Below, one piece after another: positions 27,052-34,658 of a DNA stretch of 64,000 bases. The position numbers were made by a program, and so were the translations under genes. Each line of letters begins with the position of its first letter. Position 1 is the stretch's first letter. A model generated the notes under the pieces. It was given only the letters and a program-made list of their open reading frames with translations. It was not told where the DNA came from and ran no database searches. The stretch is taken from NCBI RefSeq assembly GCF_002834235.1, contig NZ_NNBY01000035.1, forward strand, positions 110,685 to 174,684, written 5' to 3'. Origin of the DNA: Ruminococcus bromii (GTDB lineage Bacteria; Bacillota; Clostridia; Oscillospirales; Acutalibacteraceae).

Positions 27052-27973
27052 TAATATAAATAAAACAGTCAATGAAATTCTCGAAAGCTATTCAAAGCAT
27101 GAACAGACTTGCAGACTTTCGGAGGATAACATTATCAACAAATCTGTGCTTATTCAGGTGCTTGAAGAAATCCGCAAGCTGTTGTTTCCGGGCTACTTTG
27201 ACAAGAACAGAGTAAGAGAAGAATACATCGGCTATATTGTAGGCGACAGAATAGAATTTATTCAGTACAACCTTAAAAAGCAGATTGCAAAGGCTTTAAA
27301 GGGTTGCGAAAAGTGTAACGACCTTTCGTATGACGAGGTTATGGAAAAGTCAGAAAAGCTGGTTTATGAGTTTCTTTCAAAGATTCCGTCAATCCGTGAT
27401 TACCTTGCAACAGATGTTGTTGCAGCCTTTAACGGCGATCCTGCCGCATACAGCACGGATGAAATCATTCTTTGCTATCCCGGATTTTTTGCAATCACGG
27501 TTTACAGAGTGGCACATGAATTGTGGAAGCTTAAAATCCCGATGATTCCGAGAGTGCTTTCGGAGTACGCACACGGACTTACGGGAATTGATATTCACCC
27601 GGGTGCGACAATCGGCAAGTATTTCTTCATCGACCACGGCACAGGCATTGTAATCGGTGAAACTACCGAGATAGGCGAGAATGTAAAAATCTATCAGGGT
27701 GTAACCCTCGGTGCGTTGTCAACAAGAAAAGGTCAGCAGCTTAAAGGTGTTAAAAGACATCCTACTATCCGTGATAATGTTACAATCTATTCAGGTACAA
27801 CTATCCTCGGCGGTGAAACCGTAATTGGCAAGGGCGCAACAATCGGCGGTAATGCCTTTATCGTGAACTCAATTACTGAGGGTATGAAAGTAAGCATCAA
27901 AAACCCTGAACTCCAGTTCAGTCCCGACCTTTCGGAAAACAATCAGGACAAGTATTGGTATTGGATGATTTAA
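27044..27973 (+). CDS. cysE: Serine O-acetyltransferase
   Basis: A 309-residue enzyme. The first 150 residues are the helical serine-acetyltransferase N-domain. The C-terminal half is a left-handed parallel beta helix of hexapeptide repeats: [41 protein letters not shown]. The His in FIDHGTG is catalytic. It makes O-acetylserine from serine and acetyl-CoA for cysteine synthesis. It is longer than short EpsC-type enzymes, like the Ruminococcus/Bacteroides form. It is translationally coupled to maf, and non-coding repeat DNA follows it. Confidence 0.92.
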   Translation: MNDNINKTVNEILESYSKHEQTCRLSEDNIINKSVLIQVLEEIRKLLFPGYFDKNRVREEYIGYIVGDRIEFIQYNLKKQIAKALKGCEKCNDLSYDEVMEKSEKLVYEFLSKIPSIRDYLATDVVAAFNGDPAAYSTDEIILCYPGFFAITVYRVAHELWKLKIPMIPRVLSEYAHGLTGIDIHPGATIGKYFFIDHGTGIVIGETTEIGENVKIYQGVTLGALSTRKGQQLKGVKRHPTIRDNVTIYSGTTILGGETVIGKGATIGGNAFIVNSITEGMKVSIKNPELQFSPDLSENNQDKYWYWMI

Positions 27974-28465
27974 GCTTATGTTTTAATTGAAAATTGAAAA
28001 TTTAAAATGGAAAATTTTGGTCGGGAAGAAAGTTTTGCGTAGAACAAACTTCACATTCCCGACCGTATTCATATTGATTTGCTTTGCAAATCATTTATAT
28101 GAACAAAATTCTATAAAAGAACAATTTCGTAGGGGCAGATATCATCCGCCCGCACGGCGAGCCGCCGTACCCAACTCGTGTAGATAGTTTGTAATGTAAA
28201 AAAACATATTATACCCGAGCGTAACATTGTAATTGTTTTCACAATTCAGTAGGAGCGTTCATTGGACGCCCGCATTGATGAATGTTTTTGTTTAATCACA
28301 TATTTTTTGATGTGATTAAAATTGTGTATCCAAATGTAGCGACGAACCGTGTTCGTCAATCGTATCGTGTGTAAACACGATGCGAATAAATATACATAGT
28401 TTCAAAATAACCGAACTTTTAAAAGATACTTTAACAGAAAAACATAACCTTACTTTAAACTAATT
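27974..28465. other. 490-bp non-coding gap with repeat modules
   Basis: No coding signal. It holds A-rich DNA to about 28080, then three hairpin modules that each start with GTAG (28129, 28249 and 28336). These belong to the interspersed repeat family described separately. No promoter for the transglutaminase-like gene was identified. Confidence 0.7.
28129..28362 (+). repeat. Interspersed GTAGGGGCG-type repeat, copy A (three hairpin modules)
   Basis: Module 1 (28129-28248) begins GTAGGGGCAGATATCATC and contains the GCACGGCGAGCCGCCGTACC core. Module 2 (28249-28290) is a GGAGCGTTC...GGACGCCC hairpin. Module 3 (28336-28362) is a GACGAAC/GTTCGTC hairpin. Module 1 is nearly identical to 52194-52313. 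Confidence 0.8.
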
Positions 28466-29164
28466 ATGAACAAATATCTTAAAGAAACGAAAATGTTGGA
28501 TTATTCAAATCCTAACATACAGCAGTTAATTGAAAACAGAAAATGGCTTGAACTGCAGGAATTTGACAGGCTGAAATCAATTTATAATTTTGTGCGAGAT
28601 GAAATACTGTTCGGCTACAACATTGACGATAACATTCCTGCCTCAAAAGTTTTGAAAGACGGTTTTGGGCAATGCAACACAAAGGGTACTTTGCTTATGG
28701 CTTTGCTCAGAGCCTGCAACATTCCTTGTCGGGTACACGGATTTACGATTGACAAAAAACTTCAAAAGGGTGCAATGACGGGAATTGTCTATAAAAATGC
28801 TCCGCAAAATGTGTTTCACAGTTGGGTTGAAGTGTATTTTGAAGATAAGTGGTACGAACTCGAAGCGTTTATTCTCGATAAAAAGTATCTGAACAATTTG
28901 CAGAAAATTAACAGCAGTTGCTCAGGTGCATTTTGCGGTTACGGTGTTGCCGTTAAAGATTTCAAAAATCCTGTCATAGATTTTGACCGAAATAACACCT
29001 ATATTCAAAGCGAGGGTATTAATCAAGATTTCGGTGCTTATGATTCTCCCGACGATTTGCTCAAAGAACATCATCAGCAAATGTCACCAGTAAAGGCTTT
29101 TTTATATAAAAATCTCGGCAGACATTTAATGAACCGCAATGTCAGAAAAATTAGAAATTTTTAA
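28466..29164 (+). CDS. Transglutaminase-like (putative cysteine peptidase) protein
   Basis: A 232-residue protein of the transglutaminase-like superfamily. The catalytic triad is visible as GFGQCNTKGTLL (Cys near residue 73), FHSWVEVYF (His near 120) and a following Asp-bearing strand near 135-140. The Q-C-N-x-K pattern and the short length match the bacterial TGc domains that act as peptidases or amide hydrolases. There is no signal peptide, so it is probably cytoplasmic. The ribosome site is weak. The substrate is unknown. Confidence 0.75.
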   Translation: MNKYLKETKMLDYSNPNIQQLIENRKWLELQEFDRLKSIYNFVRDEILFGYNIDDNIPASKVLKDGFGQCNTKGTLLMALLRACNIPCRVHGFTIDKKLQKGAMTGIVYKNAPQNVFHSWVEVYFEDKWYELEAFILDKKYLNNLQKINSSCSGAFCGYGVAVKDFKNPVIDFDRNNTYIQSEGINQDFGAYDSPDDLLKEHHQQMSPVKAFLYKNLGRHLMNRNVRKIRNF

Positions 29165-29190
29165 TTGAAAATTGAAAAAGGTGAACTAAA

Positions 29191-29736
29191 ATATTAAGAC
29201 TAAGACCGTACAAAAGCTGTGATTCAAAACACATAGCCGATTGGATTAAAAATGAGGAAACTTTTGTAAAATGGGGCGGAGAAAGATTTGGTTCGTACCC
29301 GATTAATGCAAAAATTATTGATGATAAATATAGACTTAATAACGGCGATTGCGTTGAAGAGGACAATTTTTACCCTATGACCGCATTTGACGACAGCGGT
29401 GTTGTCGGACATTTTATAATGCGATACATAAACGGCAACAACAAGATACTTCGTTTCGGCTGGGTAATTGTTGATGATACGCAAAGGGGAAAGGGTTACG
29501 GCAAGCAAATGCTTGAACTCGGACTCAAATATGCCTTTGAAATTTCGGGTGTGGAAAAGGTCACAATCGGCGTATTTGAAAACAATATCCCTGCGTACAA
29601 ATGCTACAAATCAATCGGTTTCAATGAAATTGCTACCGACTGCTACGAAACCGAAACCGTAAACGGCGAAGAGAGTAAAATAATCGAGCTTGAAATCACA
29701 AAATCAGATTATATAAACCACAACAAAAGGAAGTGA
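29191..29736 (+). CDS. GNAT acetyltransferase with an apparent ATA start
   Basis: Coding similarity begins at LRLRPYKSCD, immediately after an ATA codon at 29191 where relatives have ATG, with AAAGGTG 7 bp upstream. Translated from there it is about 181 residues with the acetyl-CoA loop RGKGYGKQML and the typical C-terminal NIPAYKCYKSIGF. The first in-frame ATG (29377) would remove the N-terminal strands and helices of the fold. So either ATA is used as a rare start, or a point mutation has weakened the gene. The substrate is unknown. A second GNAT follows after 4 bp. Confidence 0.7.
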   Translation: MLRLRPYKSCDSKHIADWIKNEETFVKWGGERFGSYPINAKIIDDKYRLNNGDCVEEDNFYPMTAFDDSGVVGHFIMRYINGNNKILRFGWVIVDDTQRGKGYGKQMLELGLKYAFEISGVEKVTIGVFENNIPAYKCYKSIGFNEIATDCYETETVNGEESKIIELEITKSDYINHNKRK

Positions 29737-29740
29737 CAAT

Positions 29741-30217
29741 ATGCCCGACTTTACAATACGATACGCTAAGAAATCAGAACTTGAGCGTGTGAATGAAATT
29801 CGTTATCAGGTCAACAGGGTTCATTCAAACGGCAGACCTGATATATTTCGAGATGATTTCTGCGATGAGATGAAAAACATAGTATACAAAGTTTTTGAGA
29901 ATGAATATTCCGATGTTATTGTTGCCGTGAACGGTGATACAATCTGCGGATTTGCAACTGTTGAATACATAGTCAAGGAGAAATCTCCGTACAATTTGCA
30001 AAGGAAATTCTACCGGATTGCTGAATTCGGAGTTGATGAAAACTTCCGCAGAATGGGCGTTGCAACAAAGCTGATAAGCTTCTGCAAACAAGAGGCTAAG
30101 AACAGAGGCTTTGACAGGCTGGAACTTGATGTGTGGGAATTCAACGAGGGTGCAATGAAGTTTTACGATTCCGTAGGATTCAAAACCTACAGAGAATACA
30201 AGGAAATGAATATTTAA
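29741..30217 (+). CDS. GNAT acetyltransferase
   Basis: A 158-residue Gcn5-related N-acetyltransferase. EFGVDENFRRMGVATKLI near residues 90-107 is the acetyl-CoA binding loop (R-x-x-G-x-A), and NEGAMKFYDSVGF near the end is the common C-terminal signature. It acetylates an amine on a small molecule or protein; the substrate is not predictable. The spacing of 4 bp from the previous GNAT gene and the AAAGGAAGTGA ribosome site indicate a two-gene operon. A bidirectional terminator follows. Confidence 0.85.
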   Translation: MPDFTIRYAKKSELERVNEIRYQVNRVHSNGRPDIFRDDFCDEMKNIVYKVFENEYSDVIVAVNGDTICGFATVEYIVKEKSPYNLQRKFYRIAEFGVDENFRRMGVATKLISFCKQEAKNRGFDRLELDVWEFNEGAMKFYDSVGFKTYREYKEMNI

Positions 30218-30223
30218 ACCGAA

Positions 30224-30262
30224 AAAATCCGTATGAAGATTGCTCCATACGGATTTTATTTT
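30224..30262. terminator. Bidirectional terminator between GNAT and symporter genes
   Basis: AAAATCCGTATG / CATACGGATTTT stem with T-runs on both strands, serving the convergent genes. Confidence 0.85.
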
Positions 30263-30278
30263 GTGTATCAAATTTTAT

Positions 30279-31613
30279 TTATTGCCATTTAAAGGTGACG
30301 AGTCCGTAAACATAGATAAATGCGATAGCTGTAGGAACTACATATTTGAAAATCGGTTTCATCCACGAACGCACTTTCATGCCGATGCCCGTGTTGGCTT
30401 CTTTAATGAAGTTATCCCAACCCCAGCCGAACTTGTTGCAACAGAACAGAGCAAGCACAAGAGAACCGAGAGGAAGAACATTTGTGGAAACAATGAAGTC
30501 CCAAAAATCAAGCCATGTTGTACCCTCTGCAAACGGCTGAAAATGAAGAACGCTGAATCCGAGAGCCGTTGTGAGTGCAAGCACAAACACTACAATTCCG
30601 CAAATAAGACTGCCTTTTATTCTTGACCAGCCTGTCAAATCACGAATCATTGCAAGAATATTTTCGCAAACACCCAAAACGGTTGACATTGCCGCAAACA
30701 CCATAAACAGGAAGAAGAGCGAACCCCATATTCTTCCGCCGGGCATATTGTTGAACACGGTTGCCATTGTGTCAAACAAAAGGTTCGGACCTGAATTAAC
30801 TTCAAGGTTGTAAGTAAAGCAGGCAGGGAAGATGATTATGCCTGCAAGCAGAGCTACGAGTGTGTCAAGAGAGATAACATTGATTGCCTCGCCCATAAGT
30901 GAATGGTCTTTGCCGATATAACTTCCGAAAATAGCCATACCGCCCATACCTGTTGACAGCGAGAAAAATGCCTGATTCATCGCACCCACAACAACATCAC
31001 CGTTGATTTTTGAAAAGTCGGGTTTGAGGTAAAATGTCATACCCTCACCCGAACCGCTCAAAAACAGACTGTGGATTGCAAGCACAATCATAAGTGCAAG
31101 CAAAGCAATCATCATATATTTTGTTATCCTCTCAAGTCCGCCCTGAATGTTGAACGAGAGTATAACAAAGGCGATAACAACCGTTATCATCATAAAAATA
31201 ACATTGACTGACGGATTTGTAATCATTGTGGTAAATCCGAGGTCACGGTTGTTACCCGTCAGAAAATTTATGAAGTAGTAAATTATCCAACCGCAAACAA
31301 CTGTGTAAAAAGCCATAATTGCAAGGTTGCCCACAAGGCATGCCCAACCGAAACCGCCCCATTTTTGCTTTGGCTTTTCAAGTTTGCGGTACATTTTAAT
31401 CGGACTTGTCTGTGCCGCTCTGCCCACCGAAAATTCCATTATCAAACACGGAATTCCCAAAACAATAAGACAGATGATGTACACAAGCATAAAACTTCCG
31501 CCACCGTATTGTCCGCACATCCACGGAAACTTCCACACATTTCCGCAACCGATTGCACAGCCTGCCGAAAGCATTATAAATCCGAGTCGGCTTCCTAATT
31601 TTTCACGATTCAC
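30279..31613 (-). CDS. Sodium-dependent (NSS/SNF family) amino-acid symporter
   Basis: A 444-residue polytopic protein with about 11-12 helices. The helix-1 signature SAGCAIGCGNVWKFPW near residues 16-31 and GQYGGGSF near 34-41 identify the neurotransmitter:sodium symporter family (LeuT, MhsT, TnaT relatives). It imports an amino acid with Na+. Bacterial members often have 11 helices, as here. It lies alone, divergent from the LysR-type gene at 31792, which may control it. A paralog occurs at 59269. Confidence 0.93.
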   Translation of the reverse strand: MNREKLGSRLGFIMLSAGCAIGCGNVWKFPWMCGQYGGGSFMLVYIICLIVLGIPCLIMEFSVGRAAQTSPIKMYRKLEKPKQKWGGFGWACLVGNLAIMAFYTVVCGWIIYYFINFLTGNNRDLGFTTMITNPSVNVIFMMITVVIAFVILSFNIQGGLERITKYMMIALLALMIVLAIHSLFLSGSGEGMTFYLKPDFSKINGDVVVGAMNQAFFSLSTGMGGMAIFGSYIGKDHSLMGEAINVISLDTLVALLAGIIIFPACFTYNLEVNSGPNLLFDTMATVFNNMPGGRIWGSLFFLFMVFAAMSTVLGVCENILAMIRDLTGWSRIKGSLICGIVVFVLALTTALGFSVLHFQPFAEGTTWLDFWDFIVSTNVLPLGSLVLALFCCNKFGWGWDNFIKEANTGIGMKVRSWMKPIFKYVVPTAIAFIYVYGLVTFKWQ

Positions 31614-31726
31614 AACACAAGTCCTCCTGCCGAATTTATTTTATCTACACAATATTTTTTCGTCATAAATACTGCTCCTTTGTTTATTTTGCAATACAAA
31701 GAGTAGTATAGCAAATAAAATACCAT

Positions 31727-31755
31727 TTGTAAAATTGATAAAACTGTGCTATAAT
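31727..31755 (+). promoter_or_regulatory. Promoter of the LysR-type gene
   Basis: TTGTAA (31727-31732), 17-bp spacer, TATAAT (31750-31755), 36 bp before ATG 31792. Confidence 0.7.
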
Positions 31756-31791
31756 AACGAAGATATCGTTCGTATAAAAGAGGATTTAGTT

Positions 31792-32679
31792 ATGGATACC
31801 AATGTGCTTAAAACCTTTGTAGCTGTGTGCGAATATTCGGGATTTTCTGCTGCAGCGGAAAAGCTCGGCTATACCCAGTCAACCGTTTCATCACAGATAA
31901 AACAGTTGGAAAGCGAGCTTAACACGGTGCTTTTTGACCGCTTTTACCACAGAATCAGCCTGACTTCCGACGGCATAACGGTTCTGCAACACGCAAGAGA
32001 AATTCTTGAATCTCACGAAAAGATGCTTGAGGATTTGCGTACCCCCGAAACAATTGAGGGCAACATTCGCCTTGCAATGTCAAGTTCTGTCTGCAACCGA
32101 TTTTTTAAAGATGATTTTCTTGAGTTCAGAAAGCATTTTCCTAATATTTACCTTGTCGTTGTCGAAAGCGGTACAGAGCAGATGTTTGATATGTTACGCA
32201 AAAATGAGGTAGATTTGATTTTTACGCTTGACAGCCACATTTATGATTCGGAATTTATAATTTGTGCAGAGCATGAGGAAAAGGTTCACTTCTTTGCATC
32301 AGTTGACAATCCACTTTTGAATAAAGAAAATATTTCGCTAAAAGAATTATGCACCGAGGATTTTGTACTGACCGAAAGTAATATGAGCTACAGAAAATTG
32401 CTCAACAATGAACTTGCCGCACAATCGCTTGAAATTCACCCTGTTTTGGAAATAGGAAACCCTCTACAAATTTGTTCTCTAATCAAAAACAGCAAAATGA
32501 TCTCGTTCTTGCCTGATTTCATCACGGAGGATTACTACAATTCGGGAGAGATAAAACATCTTCCCGTCAACGATTGTGATGTTTCGGTGTGGACGCAGTT
32601 GCTTATCCACAAAAACAAGTGGAAATCTCCTGCGCTTAATGCGTTTATTGATTTTTATCGGGATGTTATACGAAAATAA
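31792..32679 (+). CDS. LysR-family transcription regulator
   Basis: A 295-residue LysR protein: winged helix at the N-terminus (FVAVCEYSGFSAAAEKLGYTQSTVSSQIKQLE, residues about 9-40) and a two-lobed ligand-binding domain. ATG 31792 follows AAGAGG; the longer frame from 31735 covers the promoter. It is transcribed divergently from the NSS symporter gene, the classic arrangement of a LysR protein and its target. The stop codon is 25 bp from the right attachment core, so this is the last gene of the cotJC element. Confidence 0.92.
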   Translation: MDTNVLKTFVAVCEYSGFSAAAEKLGYTQSTVSSQIKQLESELNTVLFDRFYHRISLTSDGITVLQHAREILESHEKMLEDLRTPETIEGNIRLAMSSSVCNRFFKDDFLEFRKHFPNIYLVVVESGTEQMFDMLRKNEVDLIFTLDSHIYDSEFIICAEHEEKVHFFASVDNPLLNKENISLKELCTEDFVLTESNMSYRKLLNNELAAQSLEIHPVLEIGNPLQICSLIKNSKMISFLPDFITEDYYNSGEIKHLPVNDCDVSVWTQLLIHKNKWKSPALNAFIDFYRDVIRK

Positions 32680-32697
32680 AAAGTATCACATTTTGCC

Positions 32698-32796
32698 CTA
32701 CGCACCGCCGTATTGCGTTATGATAATCTTGGCAAGCTTTGCGTTCGGCTTTTTGATATTGACGGGGTACTGTAACTTTTTTTCATAGACAAACAT
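32698..32796 (-). CDS. cotJC: cotJC 5' portion (split spore-coat gene)
   Basis: 32 codons: MFVYEKKLQYPVNIKKPNAK then LAKIIITQYGG, followed by one element-derived Ala codon and TAG. This is the exact CotJC N-terminus. ATG 32794-32796 overlaps the cotJB stop (TGATG), the normal coupling of cotJB and cotJC. The coding sequence breaks off at the YGG codons covered by the 10-bp core. The continuation PDGELGASL lies at 20481 and below. Without excision the product is a 32-residue peptide. Confidence 0.93.
   Translation of the reverse strand: MFVYEKKLQYPVNIKKPNAKLAKIIITQYGGA
32704..32713 (+). other. Right attachment core of the cotJC element
   Basis: ACCGCCGTAT, identical and in the same orientation to 20482-20491. 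It lies within the last cotJC codons of the 5' portion. Confidence 0.85.
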
Positions 32797-33059
32797 CAGC
32801 AATCCTCCTCGTTTTCCCACGGCCACGGTCCCTTTATCCAGCTCCACATATTGGTGCTTGTCATACTCTTTTTCAAAGGACCGAATTTTTCTTCATATTC
32901 TTCAACAAGCGGTTTCAATTTTTCTTTGAAACCGTTCATTTTTTGTATCATTGCTGTATCGTGCGGATGAGTGTCAAGATAAATCTGAAGGTCAAGTGCG
33001 GCAAATTCGTAGGTTGAAACTTTCTTTAAAAGAATTTCTCTTTCAGTCAAGTCCCTCAC
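32796..33059 (-). CDS. cotJB: Spore coat protein CotJB
   Basis: An 87-residue protein with the CotJB pattern: KVSTYEFAALDLQIYLDTHPHD and YEEKFGPL, ending in NMWSWIKGPWPWE. The start is GTG 33057-33059, which overlaps the cotJA end by 17 bp. The reading frame remains open far upstream, but that part only repeats cotJA DNA in another frame. CotJB is made in the mother cell under sigma-E in Bacillus subtilis and forms part of an inner spore-coat complex with CotJA and CotJC. Confidence 0.93.
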   Translation of the reverse strand: MRDLTEREILLKKVSTYEFAALDLQIYLDTHPHDTAMIQKMNGFKEKLKPLVEEYEEKFGPLKKSMTSTNMWSWIKGPWPWENEEDC

Positions 33060-33243
33060 CGCATTTCTTTCCGTAGAATGGTTTGTTGAGAACGGGGAAC
33101 ATTGTACCCGACTCAAGTCCCTGCAACGGGCTGTAGGTTGGGGAGTCGAACTGCTGAAAGGGAACATATGCCATAGCCTCGCTCGTTCTCTTTGGCAGAC
33201 ACGGTATTCCGTACTGCTGAGAAATAATTTCTTTAATATCCAA
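33043..33243 (-). CDS. cotJA: Spore coat-associated protein CotJA
   Basis: A 66-residue protein, proline and tyrosine rich. AMAYVPFQQFDSPTYSPLQGL and GTMFPVLNKPFYG are hallmarks of CotJA (VPxQ-x-F...Y-x-x-xxALxxGTxFPxLxxPF). The start is TTG 33243 with AAAGGAG 7 bp upstream. It is first of the cotJA-cotJB-cotJC operon, which is interrupted by the 12.2-kb element. A CATATTAT octamer about 65 bp upstream matches the -10 of the recombinase's possible sigma-E promoter, but no good -35 is visible at normal spacing. Confidence 0.92.
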   Translation of the reverse strand: MDIKEIISQQYGIPCLPKRTSEAMAYVPFQQFDSPTYSPLQGLESGTMFPVLNKPFYGKKCGEGLD

Positions 33244-33324
33244 TTTAATTCTCCTTTTTGTTCAAACTTATGAACATTGCTGTTCATTCTCATAATATGC
33301 CCGTTTCATACTTGTGTTTACATA

Positions 33325-33360
33325 ATAAAAAAACAGAGCCGACAGCAATGCCGTCAGCCC
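33325..33360 (-). terminator. Terminator of thiT
   Basis: On the - strand, GGGCTGACGGC (33350-33360) pairs, with some G-U pairs, with GCTGTCGGCTC (33336-33346), then TGTTTTTTT. Confidence 0.8.
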
Positions 33361-33397
33361 TGATACAGAGGTTTTACCGTGAATATCCGATTAAATG

Positions 33398-34231
33398 TTA
33401 ATTAACCTTTTTGGCGGAATTTGAAGTAACCTTTGCAATGATTGCAAAAACTACGCAAAGCACAATTCCGATTGCCGAAACGATGCCTACAAGAGTAAAG
33501 TTTGTGTTTGAAATGAGTGAAAAATCAAGCACACCGCTGTCGGGATTCTGAAGTGACGCAAAAACTGCAACAGCGTCAACAATTACGGCAACCATAAGTG
33601 AAAGAATTGAAATTGATGCCGAAACTGTTTCCGTAAGGTTTTTTTCAATTTTCTTTGCAACGCTGATTTTTTCACTTCTGAAGTTAAGACAGCCGAAAAG
33701 CCAGAATACAGCCGCCGCATTGATTATTGTTTCGGGAATCATATATGTAGCGTTGTAGCTGAGTGAATAGAGAAGTCCGTCAGTTGAGGGGATTGAAACA
33801 CCGGCCCATACGGTACAGCCCGAAATTACATGACAGATATATCTCAAAGCACAAACTCCTACCGTGCCTGTTACGGCAGCGGCAGACGGATTGCTGACCT
33901 TGTTTCTGAGAAAGCCTGCAAGACCGATAACCGTGAATGCGAATATATAGTCCAAGAAAATGATTGTTACAGCTGCCCAAAATGAAGTTGCGTATGAGAG
34001 GGTTGACGCAGTTTGAATAAGCTGAATAATGCTGAATACAAATCCCGAAAGCAATCCCCATTTTACACCGTGACGATATGAGATAATTACAATCGGAACA
34101 ATGCTGAATGCGGTAACACTGCCGCCGTAGGGAAGTTCAAGGATTTTTACAAAGCTTAAAACTGCCGCAAGTGCAATCATAATTGCACATTCGCACATAA
34201 CAAGTGCATTTTTCTTATTGTTCGTTTTCAT
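33398..34231 (-). CDS. thiT: ECF transporter thiamine-binding S component ThiT
   Basis: A 277-residue membrane protein. The first 190 residues match ThiT: six helices, LPYGGSVTAFSIVPIVIISYRHG near residues 33-55 and a YSLSYNATYMIPE loop with the thiamine-stacking aromatics. It binds thiamine and works with the shared ECF energizing module, which is not in this window. A TPP riboswitch with an overlapping terminator precedes it, confirming the substrate. The C-terminal 80 residues form an extra pair of hydrophobic helices beyond usual ThiT length; their role is unclear. Confidence 0.92.
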   Translation of the reverse strand: MKTNNKKNALVMCECAIMIALAAVLSFVKILELPYGGSVTAFSIVPIVIISYRHGVKWGLLSGFVFSIIQLIQTASTLSYATSFWAAVTIIFLDYIFAFTVIGLAGFLRNKVSNPSAAAVTGTVGVCALRYICHVISGCTVWAGVSIPSTDGLLYSLSYNATYMIPETIINAAAVFWLFGCLNFRSEKISVAKKIEKNLTETVSASISILSLMVAVIVDAVAVFASLQNPDSGVLDFSLISNTNFTLVGIVSAIGIVLCVVFAIIAKVTSNSAKKVN

Positions 34232-34274
34232 TAAAACTACTCCTTAAAATAAAATTCTCTCGGAGAAAAAACAC

Positions 34275-34308
34275 AACAAAAAAGGAGTATGCCAAAAAGA
34301 CATACTCC
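34275..34308 (-). terminator. Riboswitch-controlled terminator before thiT
   Basis: GGAGTATG (34301-34308) and CATACTCC (34284-34291) on the - strand, then TTTTTTGTT. It lies between the TPP aptamer and thiT and is the expression platform. Confidence 0.9.
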
Positions 34309-34329
34309 AAGTGCGTACACTTCAAGCTT

Positions 34330-34412
34330 GATATGTCCCTTCGTTGGCATTATCCAAATCAGGTTTACGGTCGAAATCGAATTTCCTCTCAGCCGGTAAC
34401 AGCTCCCGTTTT
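34330..34412 (-). promoter_or_regulatory. TPP riboswitch (THI box) controlling thiT
   Basis: Read on the - strand: GGGAGCTG, CCGGCTGAGAGG, GACCGTAAACCTGATTTGG, then ATAATGCCAACGAAGGGA. These are the conserved CUGAGA and ACCUGAU..GGAUAAUGCC elements of the TPP aptamer. Thiamine pyrophosphate binding is expected to favour the downstream terminator and turn off thiT. Confidence 0.96.
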
Positions 34413-34441
34413 GTATGTGATTATTCTCGCTCTGATTACGA

Positions 34442-34509
34442 ATATTACACATCTTTAGGCTGTGTAATATCTACACTATGATTATAAACTGTATTTGACA
34501 ATTTGTAAA
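34442..34509 (-). promoter_or_regulatory. thiT promoter with a perfect leader inverted repeat
   Basis: TTTACA (- strand, 34504-34509), 17-bp spacer, TATAAT (34481-34486). Downstream of it is the perfect inverted repeat ATATTACACA / TGTGTAATAT (34442-34470), which would form the first hairpin of the leader just upstream of the aptamer. Confidence 0.65.
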
Positions 34510-34547
34510 GTCTTTTGTGTGCAATGTTACAGATAATCGCATATTAA

Positions 34548-34577
34548 TTGACAAACACTTTGCTTTTGTGATAATAT
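34548..34577 (+). promoter_or_regulatory. Promoter of the formate/nitrite channel gene
   Basis: TTGACA (34548-34553), 18-bp spacer, TAATAT (34572-34577), about 80 bp before the start codon. Confidence 0.65.
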
Positions 34578-34658
34578 GTATCCTGTGATTTTGCGGTTTA
34601 TTGCCGAATGACAGTAAATTTTGCAACAATTGATAAACTAATTGAAGAAGGTTTTTTA

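Larger units (their letters stand above)
20482..32713. mobile_element. 12.2-kb intervening element interrupting cotJC
   Basis: Bounded by 10-bp direct repeats inside the cotJC coding sequence. It carries a serine recombinase at its left end (stop codon 10 bp from the core) and a LysR gene at its right end (stop 25 bp from the core). Direct orientation of the repeats predicts excision, not inversion, and excision restores cotJC in frame. It contains about 14 genes including maf and cysE, which are unusual for a mobile element. The form is like skin in sigK and SP-beta in spsM. Whether excision takes place cannot be seen from sequence. Confidence 0.85.

Noticed and set aside
28129..28400. CRISPR-like array in the repeat-rich gap
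   Set aside because: The modules are unequal in length and sequence, with no regular spacers and no cas genes.
21893..32679. Prophage inside cotJC
   Set aside because: No capsid, tail, portal, terminase, lysis or phage replication genes are present.
20482..32713. Invertible DNA switch instead of excision
   Set aside because: The two 10-bp cores are in direct orientation, which predicts excision.
33060..33293. N-terminal extension of cotJB to a 165-residue protein
   Set aside because: It reads cotJA DNA in another frame; GTG 33059 gives the normal CotJB length.
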